Part shown: positions 52,747-60,723 of the stretch, one piece after another
Layout: every line of letters begins with the position of its first letter
How positions within the stretch are numbered: the first letter of the stretch is position 1
Assembly (NCBI RefSeq): GCF_002920535.1
Contig: NZ_PQSS01000024.1
Location: forward strand, 1 to 64,000
Source: Streptomyces sp. Ru71
GTDB lineage: Bacteria; Actinomycetota; Actinomycetes; Streptomycetales; Streptomycetaceae
Reading direction: 5' to 3'
DNA length: 64,000 bases
Notes under the pieces: generated by a model
The model's database searches: none
The model's input: the letters and a program-made list of their open reading frames with translations, nothing else
What the model was told of the DNA's origin: nothing
Made by a program: the position numbers and the translations under genes

Positions 52747-53919
52747 ATGCGTACCCTCTTGATCACCGGGCCCGGCGGCAGTGGCCGTACGACGGTCGCT
52801 GCCGCCACCGCACTCGCCGCCGCTCAAGAGGGCACCCGCACCCTCGTTCTGAGTGGCGACCGCACCGACACCCTCGGCGCCGTCCTCGGTACCCCCACCG
52901 GTCCCGCCCCCACCCCGGTCGCGCCCCACCTCACCGCCTGGCGGCCCGACGCCGCCGCCGGCTTCCGCGACGACCTCACCGGCTTCCAGGACCGCGCCTC
53001 GAACGTCCTCGACCTGCTCGGCGCCTCCCGCCTGGACCCCGAGGAGGTCACCCCGCTGCCCGGCGCCGAGGAACTCACCCTGCTGCGCGCCCTGCGCGAC
53101 GCCGCGCTGGCCGAGTCCCACGACCTCCTCGTCGTCGACCTGCCCCCCGTCCCGCAGGCCCTCGCCCTGCTCGCCCTCCCCGAGGAGCTGCGCCGCTACC
53201 TGCGCCGGCTGCTCCCGCCGGAGCGGCAGGCCGCCCGCGCCCTGCGCCCGGTCCTCGGCCGGCTGGCCGGCGTCCCCATGCCCGCCGAGTGGCTGTACGA
53301 CACCGCCGCCCGCTGGGACACCGAGCTGGCCGCGGTCGAGGCCGTCCTCGCCGACCGGCACACCGCCGTACGCCTCGTCGCCGAACCCGGCCCGGCCGGC
53401 ACCGACGCCCTGCGCACCGCCACCCTCGGCCTCGCCCTGCGCGCCCTGCCCGTGGAGTCCCTGGTCGCCAACCGTGTGCTGCCCGAGGACACGGCCGGTC
53501 CCTGGCTCGCCGGCCCCGTCGCCCAGCAGCGCAAGGCGCTGGACGAGTGGCGCGAGGCCCATCACCCGGTGCACGAGATCGCCCACCTAGGCCGCGACCC
53601 GCGCGGCACCGACGACCTCGCCGCCCTCACCGCCCCGGACGTCAACCCGGCGCCCACCCCCGTCGAGTGGCCCGTCGCCGACCGCATCGCCGAGGACGGC
53701 GTGCTCGCCTGGCACCTGCCGCTGCCCGGCGCCGTACGGGACGAACTCGACCTGGTGCGGCGCGGCGACGAACTCGTCGTCACGGCCGGCCCCTTCCGCC
53801 GTATCGTCCCGCTGCCCTCCGCGCTGCGCCGCTGCACCGTCGACGGCGCGGCCCTGCGCGACGGCGAGCTGCGGGTGCGGTTCGCGCCGGACCCCGCGCT
53901 GTGGCCGCGTGAGCGCTGA
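52747..53919 (+). CDS. ArsA/Get3-like ATPase with degenerate P-loop
   Basis: A 390-residue protein resembling anion-transporting ATPases. The N-terminal RTLLITGPGGSGRTTVAAATALAA aligns with the deviant Walker A GKGGVGKT, but the invariant Lys is Arg (GRTT) and the signature Lys is Pro. VVDLPPVPQAL resembles the later nucleotide motif. A C-terminal segment from about 300 could be a beta-rich target-binding domain. TACCGT lies 8 nt before the ATG, so leaderless. Activity may be lost or altered. Matches the position of mycobacterial Rv2184c. Confidence 0.85.
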   Translation: MRTLLITGPGGSGRTTVAAATALAAAQEGTRTLVLSGDRTDTLGAVLGTPTGPAPTPVAPHLTAWRPDAAAGFRDDLTGFQDRASNVLDLLGASRLDPEEVTPLPGAEELTLLRALRDAALAESHDLLVVDLPPVPQALALLALPEELRRYLRRLLPPERQAARALRPVLGRLAGVPMPAEWLYDTAARWDTELAAVEAVLADRHTAVRLVAEPGPAGTDALRTATLGLALRALPVESLVANRVLPEDTAGPWLAGPVAQQRKALDEWREAHHPVHEIAHLGRDPRGTDDLAALTAPDVNPAPTPVEWPVADRIAEDGVLAWHLPLPGAVRDELDLVRRGDELVVTAGPFRRIVPLPSALRRCTVDGAALRDGELRVRFAPDPALWPRER

Positions 53920-53976
53920 GCCGCGTACCGCCGTTCGGGTAACGTCGTAAGGACCAGCCGTAGTCAGGAGTGCGTC

Positions 53977-54474
53977 ATGAGCGAAGGCGAAGAGCGCCCC
54001 CCGTCCGGCGCCGGTGAGCAGGAGAAGGCCGGCGAGGAGCCCCGCGCCGCCGACGCCGACGCCTGGGCCACCGCCTGCGCCGAGGATCTCGCCGAGGAGA
54101 GGGCCCGCCGCCGCGCGGAGCGCGGCACGCCGCCCGGCTCGGCCGCCGAGGAGCTGAAGAAGCTCGTCGACGCGGTCGCCGAGAAGCTCTCCGGGATCCA
54201 GTCACCGCTGTTCGGCGCGGTCGCCGGGCCGGCCGCTCAGCAGGTGGTGCGGCAGGTCGTCGAGCAGGCCAAGGCCGCCGTGGAACCGGTCATCGAACGC
54301 AACCCGGACGTCTTCGACCACCTCGCCGCGGCCGGCAACGAGCTCCTCGCCGCCTACCGCTCCGCCGTCCAGGCCCAGGAGAAGCGCTGGACCACCCGCG
54401 CGAGCGACCTGACCGACCCGCGGGAGCGCGGCGACGACGACGGCGGCCCCGGGCAGCGCATCGACCTCGACTGA
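53977..54474 (+). CDS. DUF5304-like protein upstream of glkA
   Basis: A 165-residue acidic protein. The first 60 residues are disordered and Glu/Ala-rich, the middle (about 58-125) is helical (LKKLVDAVAEKLSGIQSP, VVRQVVEQAKAAVEPVIE), and the C-terminus is Gly/Asp-rich. No catalytic motif. AGGAG 7 nt before the ATG. In S. coelicolor the gene just upstream of glkA (SCO2127) has been reported to influence glucose use, from memory; orthology is by position. Confidence 0.85.
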   Translation: MSEGEERPPSGAGEQEKAGEEPRAADADAWATACAEDLAEERARRRAERGTPPGSAAEELKKLVDAVAEKLSGIQSPLFGAVAGPAAQQVVRQVVEQAKAAVEPVIERNPDVFDHLAAAGNELLAAYRSAVQAQEKRWTTRASDLTDPRERGDDDGGPGQRIDLD

Positions 54475-54520
54475 GCGCCCACCCCGGACGACGCCGGGTC
54501 CACCGGGCGGACGACGGCGA

Positions 54521-54547
54521 CCCGAGGGCAAACGCCTCGGGTACCGT
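54521..54547 (+). promoter_or_regulatory. glkA promoter region with a hairpin
   Basis: CCCGAGG (54521-54527) and CCTCGGG (54535-54541) form a perfect inverted repeat with a 7-nt loop. TACCGT (54542-54547) follows directly and fits a -10 box for glkA. The hairpin could be a terminator of the previous gene or an operator. Pattern only. Confidence 0.45.
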
Positions 54548-54583
54548 TGGCCGTAGCGGGGCTCGACCGAAACTGAGGGATTC

Positions 54584-55537
54584 ATGGGACTCACCATCGG
54601 CGTCGACATCGGCGGCACGAAGATCGCGGCCGGCGTGGTCGACGAGGAAGGCAACATCCTCTCGACCTTCAAGGTGCCGACCCCCACCACGCCCGAGGCC
54701 ATCATCGACGCCATCGCCTCGGCGGTGGAGGGCGCACGCGCGGGGCACGAGATCGTCGGCGTGGGCATCGGCGCCGCCGGATACGTCAACCGGCAGCGCT
54801 CGACGGTCTACTTCGCGCCCAACATCGACTGGCGCAACGAGCCGCTCAAGGAGAAGGTCGAGGCGCGCACCGGCCTGCCGGTCGTGGTGGAGAACGACGC
54901 CAACGCCGCCGCGTGGGGCGAGTACAAGTTCGGCGCCGGCAAGGGCCACCGGAACGTCATCTGCATCACGCTCGGCACCGGCCTGGGCGGCGGCATCATC
55001 ATCGGCAACAAGCTGCGCCGCGGCCACTTCGGTGTGGCCGCCGAGTTCGGCCACATCCGGATGGTGCCGGACGGCCTGCTGTGCGGCTGCGGCTCGCAGG
55101 GCTGCTGGGAGCAGTACGCCTCCGGCCGCGCCCTCGTGCGCTACGCCCGCCAGCGCGCCAACGCCACCCCCGAGCGCGCCGAGATCCTGCTCGGGCTGGG
55201 CAACGGCACCCCCGACGGCATCGAGGGCAAGCACATCTCCGTCGCCGCCCGGCAGGGCGACAAGGTCGCCGTCGACTCCTACCGCGAGCTGGCCCGCTGG
55301 GTCGGCGCCGGCCTCGCCGACCTCGCCTCCCTCTTCGACCCGTCCGCCTTCATCGTCGGCGGCGGCCTGTCCGACGAGGGCGAGCTGGTGCTCGACCCGA
55401 TCCGCAAGTCGTACAAGCGCTGGCTGGTCGGCGGCAACTGGCGCCCGGTCGCCGAGGTCCGCGCGGCGGAACTGGGCAACAAGGCGGGCCTGGTGGGCGC
55501 GGCGGACCTGGCCCGCGAGCCCGACCCGATCATGTGA
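54584..55537 (+). CDS. glkA: GlkA, ROK-family glucokinase
   Basis: Phosphorylates glucose and mediates carbon catabolite control in Streptomyces. At 317 residues: phosphate loop DIGGTKIAAG, catalytic Asp in VENDANAAAWGE, ROK zinc site CGCGSQGC with EFGHIRM, and GGGLSD. Length and motifs match S. coelicolor GlkA. GAGG 7 nt before the ATG. The repeat at 55556 follows the stop. Confidence 0.96.
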   Translation: MGLTIGVDIGGTKIAAGVVDEEGNILSTFKVPTPTTPEAIIDAIASAVEGARAGHEIVGVGIGAAGYVNRQRSTVYFAPNIDWRNEPLKEKVEARTGLPVVVENDANAAAWGEYKFGAGKGHRNVICITLGTGLGGGIIIGNKLRRGHFGVAAEFGHIRMVPDGLLCGCGSQGCWEQYASGRALVRYARQRANATPERAEILLGLGNGTPDGIEGKHISVAARQGDKVAVDSYRELARWVGAGLADLASLFDPSAFIVGGGLSDEGELVLDPIRKSYKRWLVGGNWRPVAEVRAAELGNKAGLVGAADLAREPDPIM

Positions 55538-55555
55538 CGAACGGCCGCTGTGCCC

Positions 55556-55612
55556 ACCCGAGGGGCGCGGGGAACTGCGCGACCGGCCACGACGAACCGG
55601 CAGTCGCGCACG
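55556..55612 (+). repeat. Dispersed intergenic repeat, subtype A
   Basis: GAGGGGCGCGGGGAACTGCG is followed by CGACCGGCCACGACGAACC and GGCAGTCGCGC. Between glkA and the endonuclease/phosphatase gene in the same direction. Confidence 0.75.
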
Positions 55613-55671
55613 TACCTCGCGCCCCGAGTCATGAGGCGCCCCCGACGCCGCGAGCCGCTTAAATGGACGGC

Positions 55672-56433
55672 ATGGCAACCCCGCTGCTCCCCAACTCCCG
55701 CACCGAGCCCGACGGTTCCGCCCTCATCCGCGTCCTGAGCTACAACATCCGCTCGATGCGCGACGACACCGACGCCCTCGCCCGCGTCATCCGGGCCTGC
55801 GCCCCCGACCTGGTGCTGATCCAGGAGGCCCCCCGCTTCTTCCGCTGGCGCAAGAAGCTCGCCCGTCTGGCCCGTGCGACGGACCTGGTGATCCTCACCG
55901 GCGGCGCCACGACCACGGGACCGGCGATCCTGTGCGACCTGCGCGCCACCGTCGAACGCACCGAGGATGTCCTGCTCCCGCCCACCCCGGGACTGCACCG
56001 CCGCGGTCTGGCCACGGCGGTGGTGCGCTTCGCCGGGGTCCGCCTCGGTGTCGTCAGCTGCCACCTGTCCCTGGACGACGACGAGCGCTACACGCAGGCC
56101 GGCCTGTTCCTGGACCGGCTGGCCTCGCTCGGTGTGGAACACGTCGTGGCCGGCGGCGATCTGAACGAACGCCCCGACGGCCCCGCCTTCCGCCGTGTCG
56201 CCGAGGGCCTCCAGGACTGCCACGCGGTGGCGCCCTGGGGCGGCGAGAACACCTGGACCCCCGCCGACCCCTACCAGCGCATCGACGCGATCTTCGCCAC
56301 GAAGGGCATCGAGGTGCTCGGCTGCGGCGTGCCCGTCGGCCTTCCCGGTGTCACGCAGACGGATCTGAGGGCGGCCACGGACCACCTCCCGGTCCTGGCC
56401 GCCCTCAGGATCCCCGCCGACAGCACCGCCTAG
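55672..56433 (+). CDS. Endonuclease/exonuclease/phosphatase family protein
   Basis: A 253-residue metal-dependent phosphohydrolase fold. Motifs: LSYNIRSM, LIQEAPRF (catalytic Glu), VVSCHLSL, AGGDLNERPD and the final TDHLPVLA with Asp-His. ATG 55672 is 7 nt after TTAAAT, likely leaderless; ATG 55663 would add three residues. It may act on DNA, a lipid or a sugar phosphate. The 3' end overlaps the next gene by 4 bp. Confidence 0.88.
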   Translation: MATPLLPNSRTEPDGSALIRVLSYNIRSMRDDTDALARVIRACAPDLVLIQEAPRFFRWRKKLARLARATDLVILTGGATTTGPAILCDLRATVERTEDVLLPPTPGLHRRGLATAVVRFAGVRLGVVSCHLSLDDDERYTQAGLFLDRLASLGVEHVVAGGDLNERPDGPAFRRVAEGLQDCHAVAPWGGENTWTPADPYQRIDAIFATKGIEVLGCGVPVGLPGVTQTDLRAATDHLPVLAALRIPADSTA

Positions 56434-57017
56434 ACGACGGCCCCGCGACCCGGGTCGCCGTCGTCCTCGTCGTCCGTGCGCATCCGCATCACCAGGGTCA
56501 CGCAGCCGCCGAGGAAGCCGCCGACGGCGAGGGTCGTCAGCCACCAGGTCATGTCCCAGCGCAGCAGCACCGCCAGCAGGAGCAGCAGCGGGCCGCCGAT
56601 CACGCCCAGCCAGGCGAACTTCGCCGTGGCGTCCGCCTCGGGCAGCGGCGGCGGCTCCGGCGGCACGAAGTGGCCCTCGTCGTCCTCGTCGAAGTCGTCG
56701 TCGGTGGGCTCGGCCGCGGTGTAGTCACGCGGGCCGACGCCGGGCGCGAAGGCGATCGAGCTGCCGAGCGGCCGGGCCGGCTTCTTCTCCTCGCCCTCGT
56801 CGTCCGCGGCCGGCTCCAGCAGCGCCAGGTCCTCCACGGACCGGAACGGCCTGGTGCCCGGCGGGTCCGGCGGCTCCTCGCCGTAGGCGGCGATGATCGC
56901 CTTCCAGGCGGCCTCCTCGTCGAAGGGCACGCTCTGCTCCTGGGGCTCGCCCTCCTCCCGGCCGCCCCGGCCCTCGAACTCCTCGCGCTCCTCGCGCTCC
57001 GAGCCGTGCTCAGCCAC
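56430..57017 (-). CDS. Two-TM membrane protein with long acidic N-terminus
   Basis: A 195-residue protein. The first 125 residues are acidic and Pro/Glu-rich (EREEREEFEG, PTDDDFDEDDEGHFVPPEP). Two TM helices follow at about 135-155 and 160-180, then an acidic tail. The GTG start lies inside the last codons of the upstream hydrolase gene (8-bp overlap), so coupled to it. Function unknown; I recall conserved streptomycete homologues. Confidence 0.85.
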   Translation of the reverse strand: MAEHGSEREEREEFEGRGGREEGEPQEQSVPFDEEAAWKAIIAAYGEEPPDPPGTRPFRSVEDLALLEPAADDEGEEKKPARPLGSSIAFAPGVGPRDYTAAEPTDDDFDEDDEGHFVPPEPPPLPEADATAKFAWLGVIGGPLLLLLAVLLRWDMTWWLTTLAVGGFLGGCVTLVMRMRTDDEDDGDPGRGAVV

Positions 57018-57789
57018 CTGCCGCCGTCCCTTCCTTGCCGAAGCTGGGTGCGAGCCGGCCGATGAACGCGAGGCTCTCGGCGAAGATGCGGTCCGCGTCG
57101 TGGTCCAACGTCGCCACGTGGTAGCTCTGTTCCAGCAGGATCTCGGTGACGTCCGTGGACGACACCCGGCTGAGGATGCGCGCCGAGTCGGCCGGCGGCA
57201 CGACATGGTCCTGCGGGCTGCGCAGGACCAGCAGGGGCTGCGTGACCTGCGGCAGCTCGCCGTCGACCAGACGGAAGAAGTTCCGCAGCGAGTGCGCCGC
57301 GTGCAGCGGCACCTTGTCGTAGCCGAGCTCGGTGCTGTCCGGCTTGGCGATGTCGCTGGCGATGCCCTTGGTCGCCGGCACCAGGTGGCGCACGACGGGC
57401 AGGGCGTGCGCGGCGAGCCCGTGCACCTTGTTCGCCGGGTTGACCACGACGACGCCCTCGACGGCGTCCCCGTGCCGCGCGGCCAGCCGCAGGGCGAGCG
57501 CGCCGCCCATGGACAGGCCGGCCACGAAGACGCGGGTGCACCGCTCGCGCAGGGCGCGCAGCTCGCGGTCCACCTCCGCGTACCAGTCCGGCCAGCCCGT
57601 GACCTGCATGTCCTCCCAGCGCGTGCCGTGCCCGGGCAGCAGCGGCAGCGAGACGGTCAGGCCGTGCTCGGCGAGGTACTGGGCCCATGGGCGCAGCGAC
57701 TGCGGGGAACCGGTGAAGCCGTGGCAGAGGAGGACCCCCACCTCCCCGCCCTCGTGGCGGTACGGCTCGGCTCCAGGAAGGACCGGCAC
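57010..57789 (-). CDS. Alpha/beta hydrolase (esterase/monoacylglycerol lipase type)
   Basis: A 259-residue hydrolase. The triad is in GLSMGGAL (Ser), LRSPQDHVV (Asp) and SYHVATLD (His); the oxyanion region is LLCHGFTGSPQSL. GTG 57789 has AGGAG 7-8 nt upstream, so the much longer upstream frame is not used. It resembles carboxylesterases and thermophilic Est30-like enzymes. Operon with the downstream membrane protein gene. Confidence 0.88.
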   Translation of the reverse strand: MPVLPGAEPYRHEGGEVGVLLCHGFTGSPQSLRPWAQYLAEHGLTVSLPLLPGHGTRWEDMQVTGWPDWYAEVDRELRALRERCTRVFVAGLSMGGALALRLAARHGDAVEGVVVVNPANKVHGLAAHALPVVRHLVPATKGIASDIAKPDSTELGYDKVPLHAAHSLRNFFRLVDGELPQVTQPLLVLRSPQDHVVPPADSARILSRVSSTDVTEILLEQSYHVATLDHDADRIFAESLAFIGRLAPSFGKEGTAAGG

Positions 57790-57943
57790 GGTCGGTCTCC
57801 TGTTCGTGAGAAGGGTGTGAACGACTCCCGAGACTTCCAGGTGAGCTTCACCGTACGCGACGGCACTGACACCGACCAGGGTCGTCGGGCTGTTCGCGGC
57901 CCTCCGGGTTAAGGTCTGTTCGACACATACAGGAGGCACTCGG

Positions 57944-58702
57944 TTGTTGTACGGCGTGATGAAGGTTTCCGTCGGGGGGTCGCTGAAGCTCGTCTTCCGG
58001 CCCTGGGTGGAAGGCCTGGAGAACGTTCCGGCCGAGGGCCCGGCGATCCTGGCGAGCAACCACCTCTCGTTCTCCGATTCGTTCTTCCTGCCCGCGGTCC
58101 TGGACCGCAAGGTCACGTTCATCGCGAAGGCCGAGTACTTCACCACCCCGGGGGTCAAGGGCCGGTTGACGGCGGCGTTCTTCAAGGGCGTCGGCCAGCT
58201 CCCGGTGGACCGCTCCGGAGCGCGCGGCGCCGGTGAGGCCGCGATCAAGAGCGGCATCGAGGTGCTGGAGCGCGGCGAGCTGTTCGGGATCTACCCGGAG
58301 GGCACCCGCTCGCCCGACGGCCGCCTGTACCGCGGCAAGCCGGGCGGCCTCGCGCGCGTGGCGCTCGCCACCGGAGCGCCCGTGATCCCGGTCGCCATGA
58401 TCGACACGGAGAAGATCCAGCCGCCCGGGAAGGTCGTCCCGAAGGTGATGCGGCCCGGCATCCGCATCGGCAAGCCGCTCGACTTCTCCCGCTACCAGGG
58501 CATGGAGCACGACCGGTTCGTGCTGCGCGCGGTGACCGACGAGGTCATGTACGAGATCATGAAGCTCTCCGGCCAGGAGTACGTCGACATGTACGCGACC
58601 GCCGCCAAGCGGCAGATCGCGGAGGCGGCGAAGGCGGAGAAGGAAGCGAGGAGCGCGCTCGCGAAGGCCGAGAAGGAGCAGGCCAAGAAGGAGAAGGCCT
58701 GA
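57944..58702 (+). CDS. plsC: 1-acylglycerol-3-phosphate O-acyltransferase (PlsC-like)
   Basis: A 252-residue enzyme of phospholipid synthesis. The catalytic ASNHLSFSD motif is near residue 38, followed by YPEGTRSPDG and VIPVAMI. The C-terminal 30 residues are Lys/Glu/Ala-rich and helical. TTG 57944 is chosen because AGGAGG stands 7 nt upstream; a second TTG is the next codon. Position matches M. tuberculosis Rv2182c. Membrane-associated. Confidence 0.9.
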   Translation: MLYGVMKVSVGGSLKLVFRPWVEGLENVPAEGPAILASNHLSFSDSFFLPAVLDRKVTFIAKAEYFTTPGVKGRLTAAFFKGVGQLPVDRSGARGAGEAAIKSGIEVLERGELFGIYPEGTRSPDGRLYRGKPGGLARVALATGAPVIPVAMIDTEKIQPPGKVVPKVMRPGIRIGKPLDFSRYQGMEHDRFVLRAVTDEVMYEIMKLSGQEYVDMYATAAKRQIAEAAKAEKEARSALAKAEKEQAKKEKA

Positions 58703-58737
58703 GCCACGGGCGCGGCGGACCGACAGGGGTGGGGGAC

Positions 58738-59961
58738 ATGGCCAGGCGCGAGAAAGTCATGCGCATGTCGGTCGAGTTGCCGTTGTGGCGGGCGCTGACC
58801 GCCTACCGGGTGCTGACCATGCTGTACGCGGTCGGCCTGTTCGCCACCGCCTACGACCGCTTCACCCGCCCCTGGCTGGCCATCGCCTACTACGCGGTGC
58901 TGTGCGTGTGGACCCTGGCCACCCTGCCCAAGGTCGCGAACGCGCAGGCCTGCACCCGGCGTTTCCTCGCCGTCGACCTGGCGGTCGCCCTGACCGGCAT
59001 CCTGCTCACCCCGCTCGCCGACGCCCACCAGCGGATCGTGGAGGGCGGCCCGACCCTGCCGTCGATATGGACCGCCGGCTCGGTGCTGGCGTTCGCCATC
59101 AAGGGCGGCTGGCGCTGGGCGGCGTACGCCTCCACGCTCGTCGCCGTCGTCAACCTGATCGAGCGCGGCGCCCCCGCCCGCGACACGGTCCACAACGTGA
59201 TCCTCGTCTGGGTCGCCGCCATCGCCATCGGCTACGTCGTCGAGGTCGCCCGCGCCTCCGAGCGCACCCTCGCCCGCGCCCTGGAGATCGAGGCGGCCAC
59301 CAGGGAGCGGGAGCGGCTCGCCCGGGACATCCACGACAGCGTGCTGCAGGTGCTGGCGATGGTGAAGCGGCGCGGTGCCGCGCTCGGCGGTGAGGCGGCC
59401 GAACTGGGCCGGCTGGCCGGCGAGCAGGAGGTGGCGCTGCGCACCCTGGTCTCCGGCGGGCTCGTGCCCGTCTCCCGGCTGTCGGAGGACGCCGCCGAGG
59501 GGGCGGTCGTACGGGCCGTGGACGAGCCGGACGACGACGCCGGACCGGTCGACGTGCGCGCGCTGCTCGCGCCGTACGCCGGGGAACGGGTCTCCTTCGC
59601 GGAGCCCGGCGCACCGGTGCCGCTGCCGCCGCCCGCCGCGCGGGAGCTGGCCGCGGCGGTCGGGGCCGCGCTGGACAACGTGCGCAGGCACGCGGGTCCC
59701 CAGGCCCGGGCCTGGATCCTGCTGGAGGACGAACCCGGCGAGATCGTCGTGACCGTACGCGACGACGGCCCCGGCATCCCCGAGGGGCGGCTCGCGCAGG
59801 CCGAGGGCGAGGGGCGGCTCGGTGTCGCCCTGTCCATCCGGGGCCGGCTGCGCGACCTGGGCGGCAGCGCCGAGCTGATCTCGACGCCCGGACAGGGCAC
59901 GGAAGTGGAACTGAAGGTACCGAAGGCGAAGGCCGCACGGGGGAAGGCGGAACAGGGATGA
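58738..59961 (+). CDS. macS: Sensor histidine kinase, MacS-like
   Basis: A 407-residue kinase. Five or six TM helices in the first 165 residues, then a coil and the HisKA_3 site RLARDIHDSVLQVL, with a HATPase region LDNVRRHAG, VRDDGPGIP and GRLGVALSIRGRL. Matches S. coelicolor SCO2121 (MacS) in position near glkA and pfkA, which affects development and actinorhodin; symbol by synteny. ATG 58738 with GGGGGAC upstream; GTG 58729 is possible. It overlaps macR by ATGA. Confidence 0.85.
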   Translation: MARREKVMRMSVELPLWRALTAYRVLTMLYAVGLFATAYDRFTRPWLAIAYYAVLCVWTLATLPKVANAQACTRRFLAVDLAVALTGILLTPLADAHQRIVEGGPTLPSIWTAGSVLAFAIKGGWRWAAYASTLVAVVNLIERGAPARDTVHNVILVWVAAIAIGYVVEVARASERTLARALEIEAATRERERLARDIHDSVLQVLAMVKRRGAALGGEAAELGRLAGEQEVALRTLVSGGLVPVSRLSEDAAEGAVVRAVDEPDDDAGPVDVRALLAPYAGERVSFAEPGAPVPLPPPAARELAAAVGAALDNVRRHAGPQARAWILLEDEPGEIVVTVRDDGPGIPEGRLAQAEGEGRLGVALSIRGRLRDLGGSAELISTPGQGTEVELKVPKAKAARGKAEQG

Positions 59962-60635
59962 GCGAGCAGCAGGACCCGATCAAGGTCATGGTGGTCGACG
60001 ACCACCCCATGTGGCGCGACGCGGTCGCCCGCGACCTGAGCGAGTCCGGCTTCGACGTGGTCGCCACCGCCGGCGACGGCGAGCAGGCCGTGCGCCGCGC
60101 CAAGGCCACCGCGCCCGACGTGCTGGTCCTCGACCTCAACCTGCCCGCCAAGCCCGGCGTCCAGGTCTGCAAGGAGGTCGTCGCCGCCGACCCGGCGCTG
60201 CGCGTGCTGGTGCTGTCCGCCAGCGGCGAGCACGCCGACGTGCTGGAGGCCGTGAAGTCCGGCGCGACCGGCTACCTGCTGAAGTCGGCCTCCACCGAGG
60301 AACTGCTGGACGCGGTCCGGCGCACGGCCGCCGGCGACCCGGTGTTCACCCCCGGCCTGGCGGGACTGGTCCTCGGCGAGTACCGGCGCCTGGCGTCCGA
60401 GCCCGCGTCCGCCCCGGACACCGACGAGCCGCGCGCGCCCCGCCTCACCGAGCGCGAGACGGAGGTGCTGCGGCTGGTCGCCAAGGGCCTGAGCTACAAG
60501 CAGATCGCCGAGCGCCTCGTCATCTCCCACCGCACCGTGCAGAACCACGTGCAGAACACCCTCGGCAAGCTCCAGCTGCACAACCGGGTCGAGCTGGTGC
60601 GGTACGCGATAGAGCGCGGACTCGACGACGAGTGA
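59958..60635 (+). CDS. macR: NarL/LuxR-type response regulator, MacR-like
   Basis: A 225-residue regulator. Receiver with VVDDHPMW, Asp in VLVLDLNLPAKPG, Ser in VLVLSASGE and Lys in YLLKSAS. LuxR domain: LTERETEVLRLVAKGLSY and ISHRTVQNHVQNTLGKL. Overlaps the kinase by 4 bp. Assigned as MacR from pairing and location. Confidence 0.87.
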   Translation: MSEQQDPIKVMVVDDHPMWRDAVARDLSESGFDVVATAGDGEQAVRRAKATAPDVLVLDLNLPAKPGVQVCKEVVAADPALRVLVLSASGEHADVLEAVKSGATGYLLKSASTEELLDAVRRTAAGDPVFTPGLAGLVLGEYRRLASEPASAPDTDEPRAPRLTERETEVLRLVAKGLSYKQIAERLVISHRTVQNHVQNTLGKLQLHNRVELVRYAIERGLDDE

Positions 60636-60723
60636 GTCGCCCGCGCGCGGCCCGGTCACCCCGCTAGCGTGGAGAGCAGCAGCTCGTGGGGAGCAGCAGC
60701 TTGACGTCCGGAAAGGACATCCC

